Positions 53,592 through 62,341 of a DNA stretch of 64,000 nucleotides are shown here, in pieces. The DNA is taken from positions 1,877,104 through 1,941,103 of the forward strand of contig NZ_BPTV01000001.1 of NCBI RefSeq assembly GCF_019973375.1, written 5' to 3'. Every line of letters begins with the position of its first letter. Within the stretch, counting starts at the first letter, position 1. The translations under genes were made by a program, and so were the position numbers. This DNA comes from Prevotella lacticifex. GTDB lineage: Bacteria > Bacteroidota > Bacteroidia > Bacteroidales > Bacteroidaceae. The notes beneath the pieces are model-generated. The model saw nothing but the letters and a program-made list of their open reading frames with translations, ran no database searches and was not told the origin of the DNA.

Positions 53592-53786
53592 TTATTTGTT
53601 CCTGACGTCATTCCTCGCCTCGCGGTCCTGATCGAGGACGCAATGGATGCCCTTGCTCTTGAGGAACTCATTGTCCTTGATATGCTGCGATTTCATTTCG
53701 CCGCCCTTAATAAAAAAGGAACGTACGGCCATCAATGCTACCGCAATAGCAATTATTAACACGCTGACAAGGAATATCTTGACCAT
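53592..53786 (-). CDS. Small membrane protein, 64 aa
   Basis: MVKIFLVSVLIIAIAVALMA followed by a charged tail (GGEMKSQHIKDNEFLKSKGI, then HCVLDQDREARND). One N-terminal membrane helix, with the rest in the cytoplasm or periplasm. A longer frame upstream runs antisense through pepD and is rejected; ATG 53784-53786 follows a perfect promoter by 30 bp. Bacteroidetes carry short proteins of this form, often labelled membrane or secreted protein; the function is unknown. Confidence 0.8.
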   Translation of the reverse strand: MVKIFLVSVLIIAIAVALMAVRSFFIKGGEMKSQHIKDNEFLKSKGIHCVLDQDREARNDVRNK

Positions 53787-53792
53787 TTTTTG

Positions 53793-53846
53793 TAATTTTG
53801 CAATAGAATTGGTTGCAAAGGTAATGCAATTGAACGAAATATCAAA
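53793..53846. promoter_or_regulatory. Overlapping divergent promoters for the OmpH unit and pepD
   Basis: Reverse: TTTG (53843-53846), 19-nt spacer, TACCTTTG (53816-53823), perfect. Forward: TAATTTTG (53793-53800) for pepD without a clear -33. The reverse promoter lies over the pepD 5' end, so the two may interfere. Confidence 0.7.
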
Positions 53847-53862
53847 AGAAATCAATAGAAAA

Positions 53863-55314
53863 ATGGCAAACAATGAACTAACGCCAGCTCGCGTTTTCGA
53901 GCAGTTTTCAAAAATCAACAAGATTCCCCGTCCGTCGAAGCACGAGGAAAAGATGATTGAGTATCTCAAGGAGTTCGGTAAGGAGCACGGTCTGGAGACG
54001 AAAGTCGACGAGACCGGCAACGTCCTTATCCGCAAGCCGGCCACGAAGGGCATGGAGAACAAGCCTACCGTTATCCTCCAGAGCCACATGGACATGGTCT
54101 GCGATAAGCTCGTCGATGTCGACTTCGACTTCTCCAAGGATGCCATCCAGACTTATGTCGACGGAGAGTGGATGCACGCCAAGGGCACTACCCTCGGTGC
54201 CGACGACGGTATCGGCGATGCCATAGAGCTCGCTATCCTCGATTCCGACGACATTGAGCACGGTCCTATAGAGTGCGTTTTCACCCGCGACGAGGAGACC
54301 CAGCTCACCGGTGCCTTCGGCATGAAGCCCGGTTTCATGACCGGCAAGTACCTCATCAACCTCGACTCGGAGGAGGAAGGACAGATCTTCGTCAGCTGCG
54401 CCGGCGGTAAGAGCACCATCGCCGAGTTCGACTTCAAGCGCGAGGATGCTCCCGAGGGCTACTTCTTCATGGAGGGAACGCTCAAGGGCCTCAACGGCGG
54501 ACACTCGGGCGACGACATCGAGAAGAAACGCGCCAACGCCATAAAGATTCTCTCGCGGTTCCTCTATAATGAGCAGGAGAAGATGGATCTGCGTCTGGCA
54601 CAGTTCAACAGCGGTAAAATGCACAACGCTATCCCACGCGACGGAAAGATTGTCTTCGCCGTTCCCGCCGACAAGAAGGAAGATGTGAAGGCCGACTGGA
54701 ATCTGTTCTCAAGCGACGTGGAGGACGAATATCACGTTACCGACACCACCATGAAGTGGAACCTCGCGTCGGCCGATGCCGAGAAGGTATTGCCAAAGCA
54801 GATTTCGGAGAATCTCATCCGCGCTCTGCAGGCCGTCGACAACGGTGTCCTCGCCATGTGCCAGGACAAGGCCCTGGAGTGGATGGTTGAGACTTCGAGC
54901 AATATCGCCAGTGTTCAGAGCTCTGAGGAGAAGGTGGAAGTCGTTTCCAGCCAGCGCTCTAACGTCATGAGCAACCTGCGGAACATGTCGAACACCGTTA
55001 AGGCCGCTTTCCAACTCGCCGGAGCCAAGGTCACCCAGACCGACGGATATCCCGCATGGAAGATGAATCCTAACTCGGAATTGGTGAAGATTGCAGTGAA
55101 GGAATATAACCAGCTCTTCGGTAAGGACCCGATTGTCAAGGGCATCCACGCCGGACTCGAGTGCGGTCTGTTCTCGGAGAAGTACCCTGACCTCGACATG
55201 ATTAGCTTCGGTCCTACGCTCCGCAACGTCCACACCCCCGACGAGTGCCTGCACATCCCGACAGTAAAGCAGGTTTGGGACTTCCTGCTCGCCATACTGA
55301 AGAACATCGACTAA
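53863..55314 (+). CDS. pepD: Cytosolic dipeptidase PepD (M20 family)
   Basis: 483 aa zinc peptidase cleaving dipeptides such as aminoacyl-histidine. Metal-site motifs are LQSHMDMVCDK, TTLGADDGIGDAIEL, TRDEETQLTGAFGM and HAGLECGLFS near the C-terminus, with the lid-domain GGHSGDDIEKKRANAI. I start at MANNELTPARVFEQF (53863), which matches the family start; an ATG 39 bp upstream is also in frame. The length is normal. Single gene with a strong terminator. Confidence 0.94.
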   Translation: MANNELTPARVFEQFSKINKIPRPSKHEEKMIEYLKEFGKEHGLETKVDETGNVLIRKPATKGMENKPTVILQSHMDMVCDKLVDVDFDFSKDAIQTYVDGEWMHAKGTTLGADDGIGDAIELAILDSDDIEHGPIECVFTRDEETQLTGAFGMKPGFMTGKYLINLDSEEEGQIFVSCAGGKSTIAEFDFKREDAPEGYFFMEGTLKGLNGGHSGDDIEKKRANAIKILSRFLYNEQEKMDLRLAQFNSGKMHNAIPRDGKIVFAVPADKKEDVKADWNLFSSDVEDEYHVTDTTMKWNLASADAEKVLPKQISENLIRALQAVDNGVLAMCQDKALEWMVETSSNIASVQSSEEKVEVVSSQRSNVMSNLRNMSNTVKAAFQLAGAKVTQTDGYPAWKMNPNSELVKIAVKEYNQLFGKDPIVKGIHAGLECGLFSEKYPDLDMISFGPTLRNVHTPDECLHIPTVKQVWDFLLAILKNID

Positions 55315-55325
55315 AGTATACATCG

Positions 55326-55359
55326 AACCTTATCCCCCACCCGAGGGATAAGGTTTTTT
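55326..55359 (+). terminator. Terminator of pepD
   Basis: Perfect 11-bp stem AACCTTATCCC / GGGATAAGGTT with an 8-nt loop and T6, 12 bp after the stop. Confidence 0.95.
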
Positions 55360-55454
55360 CTTCGCTACTAATCCATTATCATCCAATCTAACGGCCACAT
55401 TCACAATGGCTTAGATCATCAAGAATATAATATAACAGGATCAACAGTCAACTA

Positions 55455-55502
55455 CTATACCCCTTTCTATACCCCAAACTATACCCCTTTCTACCCTGCT
55501 AA
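55455..55502. repeat. 12-bp tandem repeat, four units
   Basis: CTATACCCC with alternating TTT or AAA recurs at 55455, 55467 and 55479, and a shortened copy at 55491. It ends 2 bp before a promoter -33 box. Confidence 0.85.
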
Positions 55503-55504
55503 AA

Positions 55505-55536
55505 TTTGGATTCGGGAAAATTATTTTGTAACTTTG
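55505..55536 (+). promoter_or_regulatory. Promoter far upstream of gdhA
   Basis: TTTG (55505-55508), 20-nt spacer, TAACTTTG (55529-55536), perfect. No gene follows for 360 bp. Confidence 0.7.
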
Positions 55537-55542
55537 CACTCG

Positions 55543-55838
55543 GAAGACAATCAATCCGAACCGATAGAATTCTGACTGGACATTATATAATATGTATAGT
55601 CACTCCGGATATCATAATAATCAGGGTTAGGAAGCGAGAATTAGCGAGCGAGATACAGAAGATTCCGCTTGCCACAAATCAACGGAAAATAATCCGGACG
55701 CACCGTTTTCTCTTTCAAATACCATGAAAATGCCATCACGCGACACATCATCTTGAGCACTCCCGGAATCGGATTTGAGCAAAAGAATAACTTTTCGGGC
55801 ATAAAAATGAATAATTACTTGCTTTAGCAAGCTTTTTT
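55543..55838 (+). ncRNA. Candidate small RNA or long gdhA leader
   Basis: The stretch between a perfect promoter (55505-55536) and a hairpin with a T7 tail (CTTGCTTTAGCAAG, then CTTTTTTT, 55818-55838). No open frame above 15 codons starts downstream of the predicted transcript start in a convincing context. The stem is only 5 bp, so termination may be partial, giving either a small RNA of about 295 nt or a gdhA leader. Confidence 0.35.
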
Positions 55839-55849
55839 TATTAACTTTG
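55819..55849 (+). promoter_or_regulatory. Proximal promoter of gdhA
   Basis: TTG (55819-55821), 20-nt spacer, TAACTTTG (55842-55849). It overlaps the hairpin that ends the upstream candidate RNA. Confidence 0.6.
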
Positions 55850-55900
55850 CAAGCGCAAACTAATCAACCAATTAACAACCAATAAAAGGAAAGATTTCTT

Positions 55901-57235
55901 ATGAAAGCAACAGAAGTCGTAGAGAGACTGAAACTGCAGTTCCCCGGACAGCCGGAGTATATCCAGGCCGTTTCGCAGGTGTTGGGAACAATTGAAGAAG
56001 AGTACAACAAGCACCCGGAGTTCGACCGCTACAACCTCATCGAGCGTCTGTGCATCCCTGACCGCGTCATCAAGTTCAGAGTCAACTGGGTTGACGACAA
56101 GGGTAAGGTGCAGACCAATATGGGCTATCGCATCCAGCACAACAACGCCATTGGCCCGTACAAAGGCGGTATCCGTTTCCACGCATCTGTCAACGAGTCG
56201 ATTCTGAAGTTCCTGGCTTTCGAGCAGACTTTCAAGAACTCGCTGACAACACTGCCCATGGGTGGTGCCAAGGGTGGTTCCGACTTCTCCCCACGCGGAA
56301 AATCGAACAACGAGGTCATGCGCTTCTGTAATGCATTCATGGACGAGCTGTCGCGCTACATTGGTCCCGACACCGACGTGCCGGCAGGAGACATCGGTGT
56401 TGGCGGTCGCGAGGTGGGCTACATGTTCGGCGAGTACAAGCGGCTCACACACCAGTTTGTGGGCATTCTCACCGGAAAGGGCCAGGAATTCGGTGGCTCA
56501 CTCATCCGTCCTGAGGCAACAGGCTACGGCAACGTATACTTCCTCGACGACATGCTCCACACCCGCGACATAGACATCAAGGGCAAGACCGTGCTCGTCT
56601 CGGGTGCCGGCAACGTGGCCCAGTACACCATAGAGAAGCTCCTTCAGCTTGGGGCCAAACCTGTGACCTGCTCCGACTCAGACGGTTACATCTACGATCC
56701 CGATGGCATCGACGAGGAGAAGCTCGCTTACATCATGGAACTGAAGAACGTAGAGCGCGGGCGTATTAAGGAATATGCCGAGAAATACGGAGTGAAATAT
56801 GTAGGCAACGGTGCAAAGCCATGGGGCGAGAAAGCCGACATAGCCACGCCATGCGCTACACAGAACGAGATTGACGGTGAGGCTGCAAAGACCCTGTTGG
56901 CCAATGGTGTTATCGCTGTCAGCGAGGGTGCCAACATGCCGTGTACTCCGGAGGCTATCAAAGCCTTCCAGGACGCGAAGATTCTCTACTGCCCGGGAAA
57001 GGCCAGCAACGCCGGTGGCGTGGCCACATCTGGTCTGGAGATGTCGCAAAACTCGGAGCGTCTGAAGTGGACGGCAAAGGAAGTCGACGACCGTCTGCAC
57101 GCCATCATGGACAACATCCACGAGAACTGCGTAAAATACGGTACCGAGCCCGACGGCTACATCAACTACGTCAAGGGTGCTAACGTAGCCGGATTCATGA
57201 AAGTGGCCCGTGCGATGATGGCACAGGGAATCTAA
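55901..57235 (+). CDS. gdhA: Glutamate dehydrogenase, hexameric NADP type
   Basis: 444 aa. Reductive amination of 2-oxoglutarate with ammonia, a main ammonia-assimilation route in Bacteroidales. Active-site lysine region TLPMGGAKGGSDFSPRGKS, substrate-binding GYRIQHNNAIGPYKGGIRFH, nucleotide fold VLVSGAGNVAQYTIEKLL, and the C-terminal GKASNAGGVATSGLEMSQNS. The length fits the 445-aa bacterial enzyme. Coenzyme choice is inferred from family resemblance. Single gene with its own terminator. Confidence 0.95.
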   Translation: MKATEVVERLKLQFPGQPEYIQAVSQVLGTIEEEYNKHPEFDRYNLIERLCIPDRVIKFRVNWVDDKGKVQTNMGYRIQHNNAIGPYKGGIRFHASVNESILKFLAFEQTFKNSLTTLPMGGAKGGSDFSPRGKSNNEVMRFCNAFMDELSRYIGPDTDVPAGDIGVGGREVGYMFGEYKRLTHQFVGILTGKGQEFGGSLIRPEATGYGNVYFLDDMLHTRDIDIKGKTVLVSGAGNVAQYTIEKLLQLGAKPVTCSDSDGYIYDPDGIDEEKLAYIMELKNVERGRIKEYAEKYGVKYVGNGAKPWGEKADIATPCATQNEIDGEAAKTLLANGVIAVSEGANMPCTPEAIKAFQDAKILYCPGKASNAGGVATSGLEMSQNSERLKWTAKEVDDRLHAIMDNIHENCVKYGTEPDGYINYVKGANVAGFMKVARAMMAQGI

Positions 57236-57257
57236 ACTGAGAAGAAAAACAACCCTA

Positions 57258-57312
57258 AAACGGCATGACCGACGGGAAAAACTATGCGATACCGACGGGC
57301 ATGCCGTTTACT
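57258..57312 (+). terminator. Terminator of gdhA
   Basis: Perfect 10-bp stem AAACGGCATG / CATGCCGTTT with a 32-nt loop that contains two CCGACGGG copies. It is followed only by TTACTTCT and ends at the convergent FemAB-like stop. Confidence 0.7.
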
Positions 57313-57313
57313 T

Positions 57314-58291
57314 CTACTCCCGATAAATCCAAGAAAGGAGTTTGTTCATCCACCCTATCGTGAAATGGAACCAACGATAGGAACTGACCTGCTTGCCGCC
57401 AAAGCTGAGAATGAAGTCACGATAGCGGCTCCGGCGCAGCGGTAAGCCTACATTCATAAAACAGATGTGGCGCATGCCCCTATCGAACGACGACTTGATG
57501 GCATGCCAGACGGTCATCACATCGGGATGGTGCAGAGGATGCGATTTCCTCTTCGAGGCCACGAACCACAGATAAGCATCCTTATCCGAGTAGACAACGA
57601 TGCTGCCACCGATGACTTTATCGTGGCTGAGGGTGACAAAGACCTTACCTATGGAACTACGCTCAAGACAGAGGCAGAACGACTCAGAGGGGATGTAACG
57701 GTGGAATTTGAACCGGTAGTAGTTCTTAAGCATCTTCCAGAAGGCTCTGACCTCATCATCGGTTTCGGCCTCACGCGTCACTATGCCGGCAGTGTATCCC
57801 TTGTCGATAGTGCGAAGGAGCTGTTCCGACAGCCGTTCCTCAGGCACCATGCTGTGAAGTGAGTTGCGGATGTGAAGCCATGAGATAGGAAAGAAACCAT
57901 GACGACGGAAATCACGGTAGCCGAACATCTTGGAGGAGATGTGCGAAAACTCGATAAAAAGACAGAGCTTATGCTGAAACGCCTTGGCAACGGCATCGAG
58001 CATCATCGGGAAGAGCACCTTACGCTCGCCATCGTCAGCATAGACACCCTCGCCATAGACACGGCCCTGAGAGAACAGGTATGGCGGAAGAAGCGACCCG
58101 CGACGCCATAAGATGGCAAGCATGTGGGCATGAACGCGACGCTTGTCGTCGGTAACAACAATCATGTAGGGGGTGCAACCGGAGACTTTCTCAAGGACAC
58201 GAAACATCTCAACACTATGGAAGACATTCTTATTGGAAAGTTCCGGCAGCCGGTCGCTGCTCCTGATTGTTTCTACATGATAGTTGTTCAT
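57314..58291 (-). CDS. FemAB/GNAT-type acyltransferase-like protein
   Basis: 325 aa, no signal peptide. The sequence suggests two GNAT-like folds as in FemAB-type peptidoglycan bridge or aminoacyl-transfer proteins: ELSNKNVFHSVEMFRVLEKV and CTPYMIVVTDDKRRVHAHML in the first half, FVTLSHDKVIGGSIVVYSDK and FVASKRKSHPLHHPDVMTVW in the second. The substrate is unknown. It ends an operon of DUF2520, kdsC, maf and this gene (8 bp after maf), next to cell-envelope functions. Confidence 0.72.
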   Translation of the reverse strand: MNNYHVETIRSSDRLPELSNKNVFHSVEMFRVLEKVSGCTPYMIVVTDDKRRVHAHMLAILWRRGSLLPPYLFSQGRVYGEGVYADDGERKVLFPMMLDAVAKAFQHKLCLFIEFSHISSKMFGYRDFRRHGFFPISWLHIRNSLHSMVPEERLSEQLLRTIDKGYTAGIVTREAETDDEVRAFWKMLKNYYRFKFHRYIPSESFCLCLERSSIGKVFVTLSHDKVIGGSIVVYSDKDAYLWFVASKRKSHPLHHPDVMTVWHAIKSSFDRGMRHICFMNVGLPLRRSRYRDFILSFGGKQVSSYRWFHFTIGWMNKLLSWIYRE

Positions 58292-58299
58292 AAGCTAAG

Positions 58300-58884
58300 T
58301 CACTGATTTACAAATGCATTCAACTCGTCCCAAATACGCTGTACGGGGAGTCCCATGACGTTGAAATAACTTCCGCGCAACCCCGTGACACCGACGTAGC
58401 CTATCCATTCCTGTATGCCATAAGCACCGGCCTTGTCGAGGGGATGATAGTTGTCAACATAGTAGTCTATTTCTTTGTCGTTGAGCTGTTTAAAGGTAAC
58501 ATCAGTCGACACCGCAAAAGAGCGCTGAACCTTAGTGGAAGTTATCGTAACGCCGGTGACGACCTGGTGACTCTTTCCGCTCAGAGCATGGAGCATGCGG
58601 CGGGCATCGTCATCGTCCTTTGGCTTACCGAGGGCCTCAGAGCCAAGGATAACCATGGTATCAGCAGTGAGAAGCAAGTCGTGGGGACGCAGAGTATCCT
58701 TATATGCCTCGGCTTTCTCGCGACTGACGTACAACGGTATGTCGGCAGCATCGAGACTGTCGGGGTGATTCTCCGACACATCGGGCAGGACACGAACCTC
58801 AAAGTCGAGGTCGAGTCCGCGCAGCAATTCCTTTCTTCGTGGGGAGTTGCTGGCAAGAATAATATTATAATCTTTCAGTTTCAT
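58300..58884 (-). CDS. maf: Maf-family nucleotide pyrophosphatase
   Basis: 194 aa house-cleaning enzyme that hydrolyses non-canonical or modified nucleoside triphosphates (dTTP/UTP type or 7-methyl-GTP type). N-terminal signature YNIILASNSPRRKELLRGL, catalytic Asp in LLTADTMVILGSEALGKPKD, and the end IQEWIGYVGVTGLRGSYFNV (E-x-x-x-x-x-G type). The start is 3 bp after kdsC. Confidence 0.94.
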   Translation of the reverse strand: MKLKDYNIILASNSPRRKELLRGLDLDFEVRVLPDVSENHPDSLDAADIPLYVSREKAEAYKDTLRPHDLLLTADTMVILGSEALGKPKDDDDARRMLHALSGKSHQVVTGVTITSTKVQRSFAVSTDVTFKQLNDKEIDYYVDNYHPLDKAGAYGIQEWIGYVGVTGLRGSYFNVMGLPVQRIWDELNAFVNQ

Positions 58885-58887
58885 TAT

Positions 58888-59406
58888 CTACCATCCAAAA
58901 GCTTTAGCGTCGCTCAGCCACTTTCCCTGAGCTTTCAGCACCTGTTCTATGATGTCACGGGCACAGCCCTTGCCTCCCTCATAGCTGCTGACATAGGCCG
59001 AAATGCCACGAATCTCGCTGGCTGCGTCCTTAGGACAACAGGGGCATCCGGCACGTTGCATAATCTGATAGTCGGGAATATCATCACCGACATAGATAAC
59101 CTCTTCATCGGTAAGGCCGTACTTATGGAGAAATTCTTCCCATACGGTGACCTTGACGGCACAACTGAGATAGACATCCTCGACACCGAGGTAGTTGTAG
59201 CGCTTCCGGATTTCTTCATTGCGGCCACCGGTCATGATGGCAAGGCGCAGCCCCATCTTCACGGCAAGCTGTATGGCATAGCCGTCCTTGATATTCAACG
59301 TGCGGACGGGCTCGCCATCGGCATTCATCAGGACTGTGGAACACGACAGCACGCCGTCGACATCGAAGACGACTGCCCGTATTTTTCGAAGGTCATAATT
59401 AATCAT
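58888..59406 (-). CDS. kdsC: KDO-8-phosphate phosphatase (HAD family)
   Basis: 172 aa. Removes phosphate from 3-deoxy-D-manno-octulosonate 8-phosphate in lipopolysaccharide synthesis. HAD nucleophile motif VVFDVDGVLS (DxD), motif II LAIMTGGRNEE, motif III and IV VTVWEEFLHKYGLTDEEVIY, then VGDDIPDYQIM. No cap domain, as expected for the tetrameric KdsC type. It is 38 bp after the DUF2520 gene and 3 bp before maf. Confidence 0.93.
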   Translation of the reverse strand: MINYDLRKIRAVVFDVDGVLSCSTVLMNADGEPVRTLNIKDGYAIQLAVKMGLRLAIMTGGRNEEIRKRYNYLGVEDVYLSCAVKVTVWEEFLHKYGLTDEEVIYVGDDIPDYQIMQRAGCPCCPKDAASEIRGISAYVSSYEGGKGCARDIIEQVLKAQGKWLSDAKAFGW

Positions 59407-59444
59407 CGTATTGCTATTTTAACCATGAAAACGTACATTACTGA

Positions 59445-60230
59445 CTACTTCTTCCCCTTCGACAAAGCCACCTTATGTATCGACATCGACATGCGTTCGT
59501 AGAGGTCCTTCAGCAGTGGGTTGTCGCGCATAAGCAACGACTGAGCCCTGATGACATTCTCGTCGAAACGGACAGCGGGCCCTGTCTGGGCATCAATGGG
59601 TGCAAGATCGTGAACTTTTGCGGCTGTCTCGTCGATAAGCGGGAGCATGACATCGAAGGGAATGCCGTGCTTACGGAGCAACTCCGCACTCACCTCATAA
59701 CAGTGGTTAGTGAAATTGCATGCCCATACGGCCGCAAGATGGAGATAGCGACGGTCGTCGGACGACAGCTCGCTGACACGGTCGCTGACGGAGCTTGCAA
59801 GTTCCGCAATGGCTGACAGCGCATAACTGTCATTGCCCTCGACAAAACAGGGTATAACCTTGAAATCGACCTCACGCGACTTCGAAAAGGTCTGCATAGG
59901 ATACAGAACGCCATAATGCAGAGCCATGCCCTCGAAGAGGCTCATAGGCATAGACCCTGCCGTGTGGATCATCAGTTTGTCGGCACGGCCGCTGACGACC
60001 TGCGGTATGACCTCGCCCAAAGCGCTGTCCTTGATGGAGAAAATATACACATCGGCGGAAGACACTATCGACGAGAGATCGTCGGTGGCAGCACCCCCGA
60101 CAATAGTAGCCAGCCGCTGGGCGTTGTCCCAGGTGTGGCTGTAAACCTGCACTATGTCATGTCCGGCGCCATGAAGGGCTTTGCCGAGATTGGTGGCAAG
60201 ATTGCCCGCGCCTATCAAAACTATTCTCAT
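59445..60230 (-). CDS. Rossmann-fold and DUF2520 domain protein
   Basis: 261 aa. N-terminal NADP-binding fold (RIVLIGAGNLATNLGKALHG) and a C-terminal DUF2520 helical domain (LAAVWACNFTNHCYEVSAEL, RKHGIPFDVMLPLIDETAAK). It resembles pyrroline-carboxylate-reductase or 6-phosphogluconate-dehydrogenase-like oxidoreductases. The substrate is unknown. It heads the operon with kdsC and maf. Confidence 0.88.
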   Translation of the reverse strand: MRIVLIGAGNLATNLGKALHGAGHDIVQVYSHTWDNAQRLATIVGGAATDDLSSIVSSADVYIFSIKDSALGEVIPQVVSGRADKLMIHTAGSMPMSLFEGMALHYGVLYPMQTFSKSREVDFKVIPCFVEGNDSYALSAIAELASSVSDRVSELSSDDRRYLHLAAVWACNFTNHCYEVSAELLRKHGIPFDVMLPLIDETAAKVHDLAPIDAQTGPAVRFDENVIRAQSLLMRDNPLLKDLYERMSMSIHKVALSKGKK

Positions 60231-60238
60231 ATTAACAA

Positions 60239-60269
60239 CAAAGATAGTTCAAAAAGAGGATATAACAAA
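60239..60269 (-). promoter_or_regulatory. Promoter of the DUF2520-kdsC-maf operon
   Basis: Reverse strand TTTG (60266-60269), 19-nt spacer, TATCTTTG (60239-60246). The start of transcription is nearly at the ATG at 60230, so the leader is very short. Confidence 0.75.
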
Positions 60270-60378
60270 ATAAATCGGCCAAAAGATTCACGTCAACGAA
60301 GTACTTGCTATGATATAGTAACGTGAGAACGGCATATAGGCTGTTATCACTTCATTACACGGCAAAGCCAAAGCAATG

Positions 60379-60414
60379 AAAAAAGGGACATACCAACATT
60401 CATCGATATGCCCC
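60379..60414 (-). terminator. Terminator of the phosphoglucomutase gene
   Basis: Reverse strand: a 10-bp stem between GGGGCATATC and GGTATGTCCC (with wobble pairs) around GATGAATGTT, then TTTTTTC. Confidence 0.85.
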
Positions 60415-60448
60415 CCTATTGCACTATATAACCTAAAGCCGCAAGATA

Positions 60449-62194
60449 TTACAAGCCAAGGCTCTTCTTGATGGCCTCAATCTTAGCGGCACCGCGTTTG
60501 TCGCATTCAACATAGTCGGCCGGACTCTTCATTGTGTCCTTAACCTCAATGTAGAACTTAATCTTTGGCTCTGTGCCCGACGGACGGACGCTGACCTTAG
60601 TATCATCGTCGCAGAACCACTGTAGGACATTGCTTGTCTCAGGCATTTCGAGCTTGGTCTTAGAACCGTCAGCGTGGGTCGCCTCAAGGCTCTGATAGTC
60701 CTTCCAGAGAACAACCTTGCTGCCACCGAGCTCCTTAGGAGGATTGGCGCGGAAGTCCTTCATCATCTGCTGAATCTCGTCGGCACCAGCCTTTCCAGGA
60801 CGTTCTACATTGACAGTGAACTCCTTAGAGAAGCCGTATTCCATGTAGATGTCCATGAGGATATCGTAGAGGGTCTTGCCCTTGTCCTTGGCGTAAGCGC
60901 AAATCTCAGCAAGCAGAGAACATGCGGAAACAGAGTCCTTATCGCGGACGAAATCCTCAGCAAGGAAGCCATAGCTCTCCTCGCCGCCACCGATGTACTG
61001 CTGCTTGCCCTCAGAGAGACGGATCTCGCGTGCAATCCACTTGAAACCTGTGTATACATCACGCATCTCAATATGATGCTTGTCTGCAATCTTCTTGATA
61101 ACTTCTGTCGTGACAATGGTCTTGACAATGAAGTCTGTAGGCTTCATCAGGCCCATAGCCTCACGGTTGGTGATGATGTACCAGAGGAAGATGAGGGCGG
61201 TCTGGTTACCATTGATGAGCTGCCACTCACCCTTGTCGTTCTTGCAGGCCATTCCGATACGGTCAGCATCAGGGTCACTGGCCATGAGAATGTCGGCATC
61301 AATCTTCTTGGCGAGGTTCAAACCGAGGGTAAGAGCCTCTGCAAACTCCGGATTCGGGCGGTCAACAGTCGGGAAGTTACCGTCCTTGATCATCTGCTCC
61401 GGGACGCAGTAGACATTGTCGAAGCCCCAATAAGCCAGTGAGCGCGGAATAATGACGCGGCCAGCGCCATGAAGCGGAGTATAGACAATCTTCAGATCGT
61501 GCTGACGGCGGATGACATCACGGTCGATGGAGATAGTACGAATCTGGCGAAGATAAGGCTCGTCGATATCCTCACCGATAATCTGAATAAGATCCTTGTT
61601 GCCCTTGAACTTCACATCCTCGATGTTGCACTTGTTAACCTCATCGATGATGCCCTTGTCGTGAGGTGCCAGCACCTGGGCTCCATCCTCCCAGTAAGCC
61701 TTGTAGCCATTGTACTCGCGGGGGTTGTGGCTGGCTGTGATGTTGACACCGCCCTGGGCCTTGAGATAACGGATGGCGTAAGAGCACTCAGGAGTAGGAC
61801 GAAGATCGTCGAAAAGATATGCCTTGATGCCATTGGCCGAGAAAATATTGGCAACAGTCTCAGCATAGAGACGGCTGTTGTTGCGGCAGTCGTGGCAGAC
61901 AACAACACTGATAGACTCGCGGTCCTTGAAGTTCTTCTTCAGGTAGTTGGCAAAACCCTGGGTAGCCATACCAACGGTATAGATGTTCATGCGGTTGGAA
62001 CCAGCACCCATGATACCACGGAGACCGCCGGTACCGAACTCGAGATCCTTATAGAACGACTCGATAAGATTGGTCTTGTCGGGGTCATCGAGCATAGCCT
62101 GCACTTCCTGACGGGTACGCTCATCGAAATCGGGGGTAAGCCACTGTTTTGCCTTCTTCTCGCACTGGGCAATAAGCTCTGCGTTATTTTCCAT
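60449..62194 (-). CDS. Phosphoglucomutase/phospho-sugar mutase
   Basis: 581 aa. Interconverts glucose 1- and 6-phosphate (or mannose phosphates). Phosphoserine loop NITASHNPREYNGYKAYW, metal loop LMASDPDADRIGMACKND, sugar-binding loop IGGGEESYGFLAED, and phosphate-binding loop SVRPSGTEPKIKFYIEVKD. Four domains at normal length. It stands as a single gene with promoter and terminator. Confidence 0.95.
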   Translation of the reverse strand: MENNAELIAQCEKKAKQWLTPDFDERTRQEVQAMLDDPDKTNLIESFYKDLEFGTGGLRGIMGAGSNRMNIYTVGMATQGFANYLKKNFKDRESISVVVCHDCRNNSRLYAETVANIFSANGIKAYLFDDLRPTPECSYAIRYLKAQGGVNITASHNPREYNGYKAYWEDGAQVLAPHDKGIIDEVNKCNIEDVKFKGNKDLIQIIGEDIDEPYLRQIRTISIDRDVIRRQHDLKIVYTPLHGAGRVIIPRSLAYWGFDNVYCVPEQMIKDGNFPTVDRPNPEFAEALTLGLNLAKKIDADILMASDPDADRIGMACKNDKGEWQLINGNQTALIFLWYIITNREAMGLMKPTDFIVKTIVTTEVIKKIADKHHIEMRDVYTGFKWIAREIRLSEGKQQYIGGGEESYGFLAEDFVRDKDSVSACSLLAEICAYAKDKGKTLYDILMDIYMEYGFSKEFTVNVERPGKAGADEIQQMMKDFRANPPKELGGSKVVLWKDYQSLEATHADGSKTKLEMPETSNVLQWFCDDDTKVSVRPSGTEPKIKFYIEVKDTMKSPADYVECDKRGAAKIEAIKKSLGL

Positions 62195-62230
62195 AATTCA
62201 GACTTTTTTTATTGATTATTATTATTGATA

Positions 62231-62261
62231 CAAAGATAGTGCAAATCGGAGAAAAAGCAAA
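62231..62261 (-). promoter_or_regulatory. Promoter of the phosphoglucomutase gene
   Basis: Reverse strand TTTG (62258-62261), 19-nt spacer, TATCTTTG (62231-62238). Perfect consensus. Confidence 0.8.
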
Positions 62262-62301
62262 ATAAAAATGATTTTTTCACTTTTATTTTGTGTTGCTTAC
62301 A

Positions 62302-62335
62302 AAAATAAAGCCTCCTCCGGATACCCGAAGGAGGC
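62302..62335 (-). terminator. Terminator of rny
   Basis: GCCTCCT / AGGAGGC stem extended by the complementary CCGG/CCGA region, with TTTATTTTTG following on the reverse strand, 7 bp after the stop. Confidence 0.9.
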
Positions 62336-62341
62336 AATTAT

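Noticed and set aside
53647..53862. 72-codon N-terminal extension of pepD
   Set aside because: It overlaps the oppositely oriented small membrane gene and both promoters; the family start is MANNELTPARVF.
55506..55727. 73-codon forward frame before gdhA
   Set aside because: Its ATG is within the promoter spacer, so it would not be on the transcript from that promoter; composition is unconvincing.
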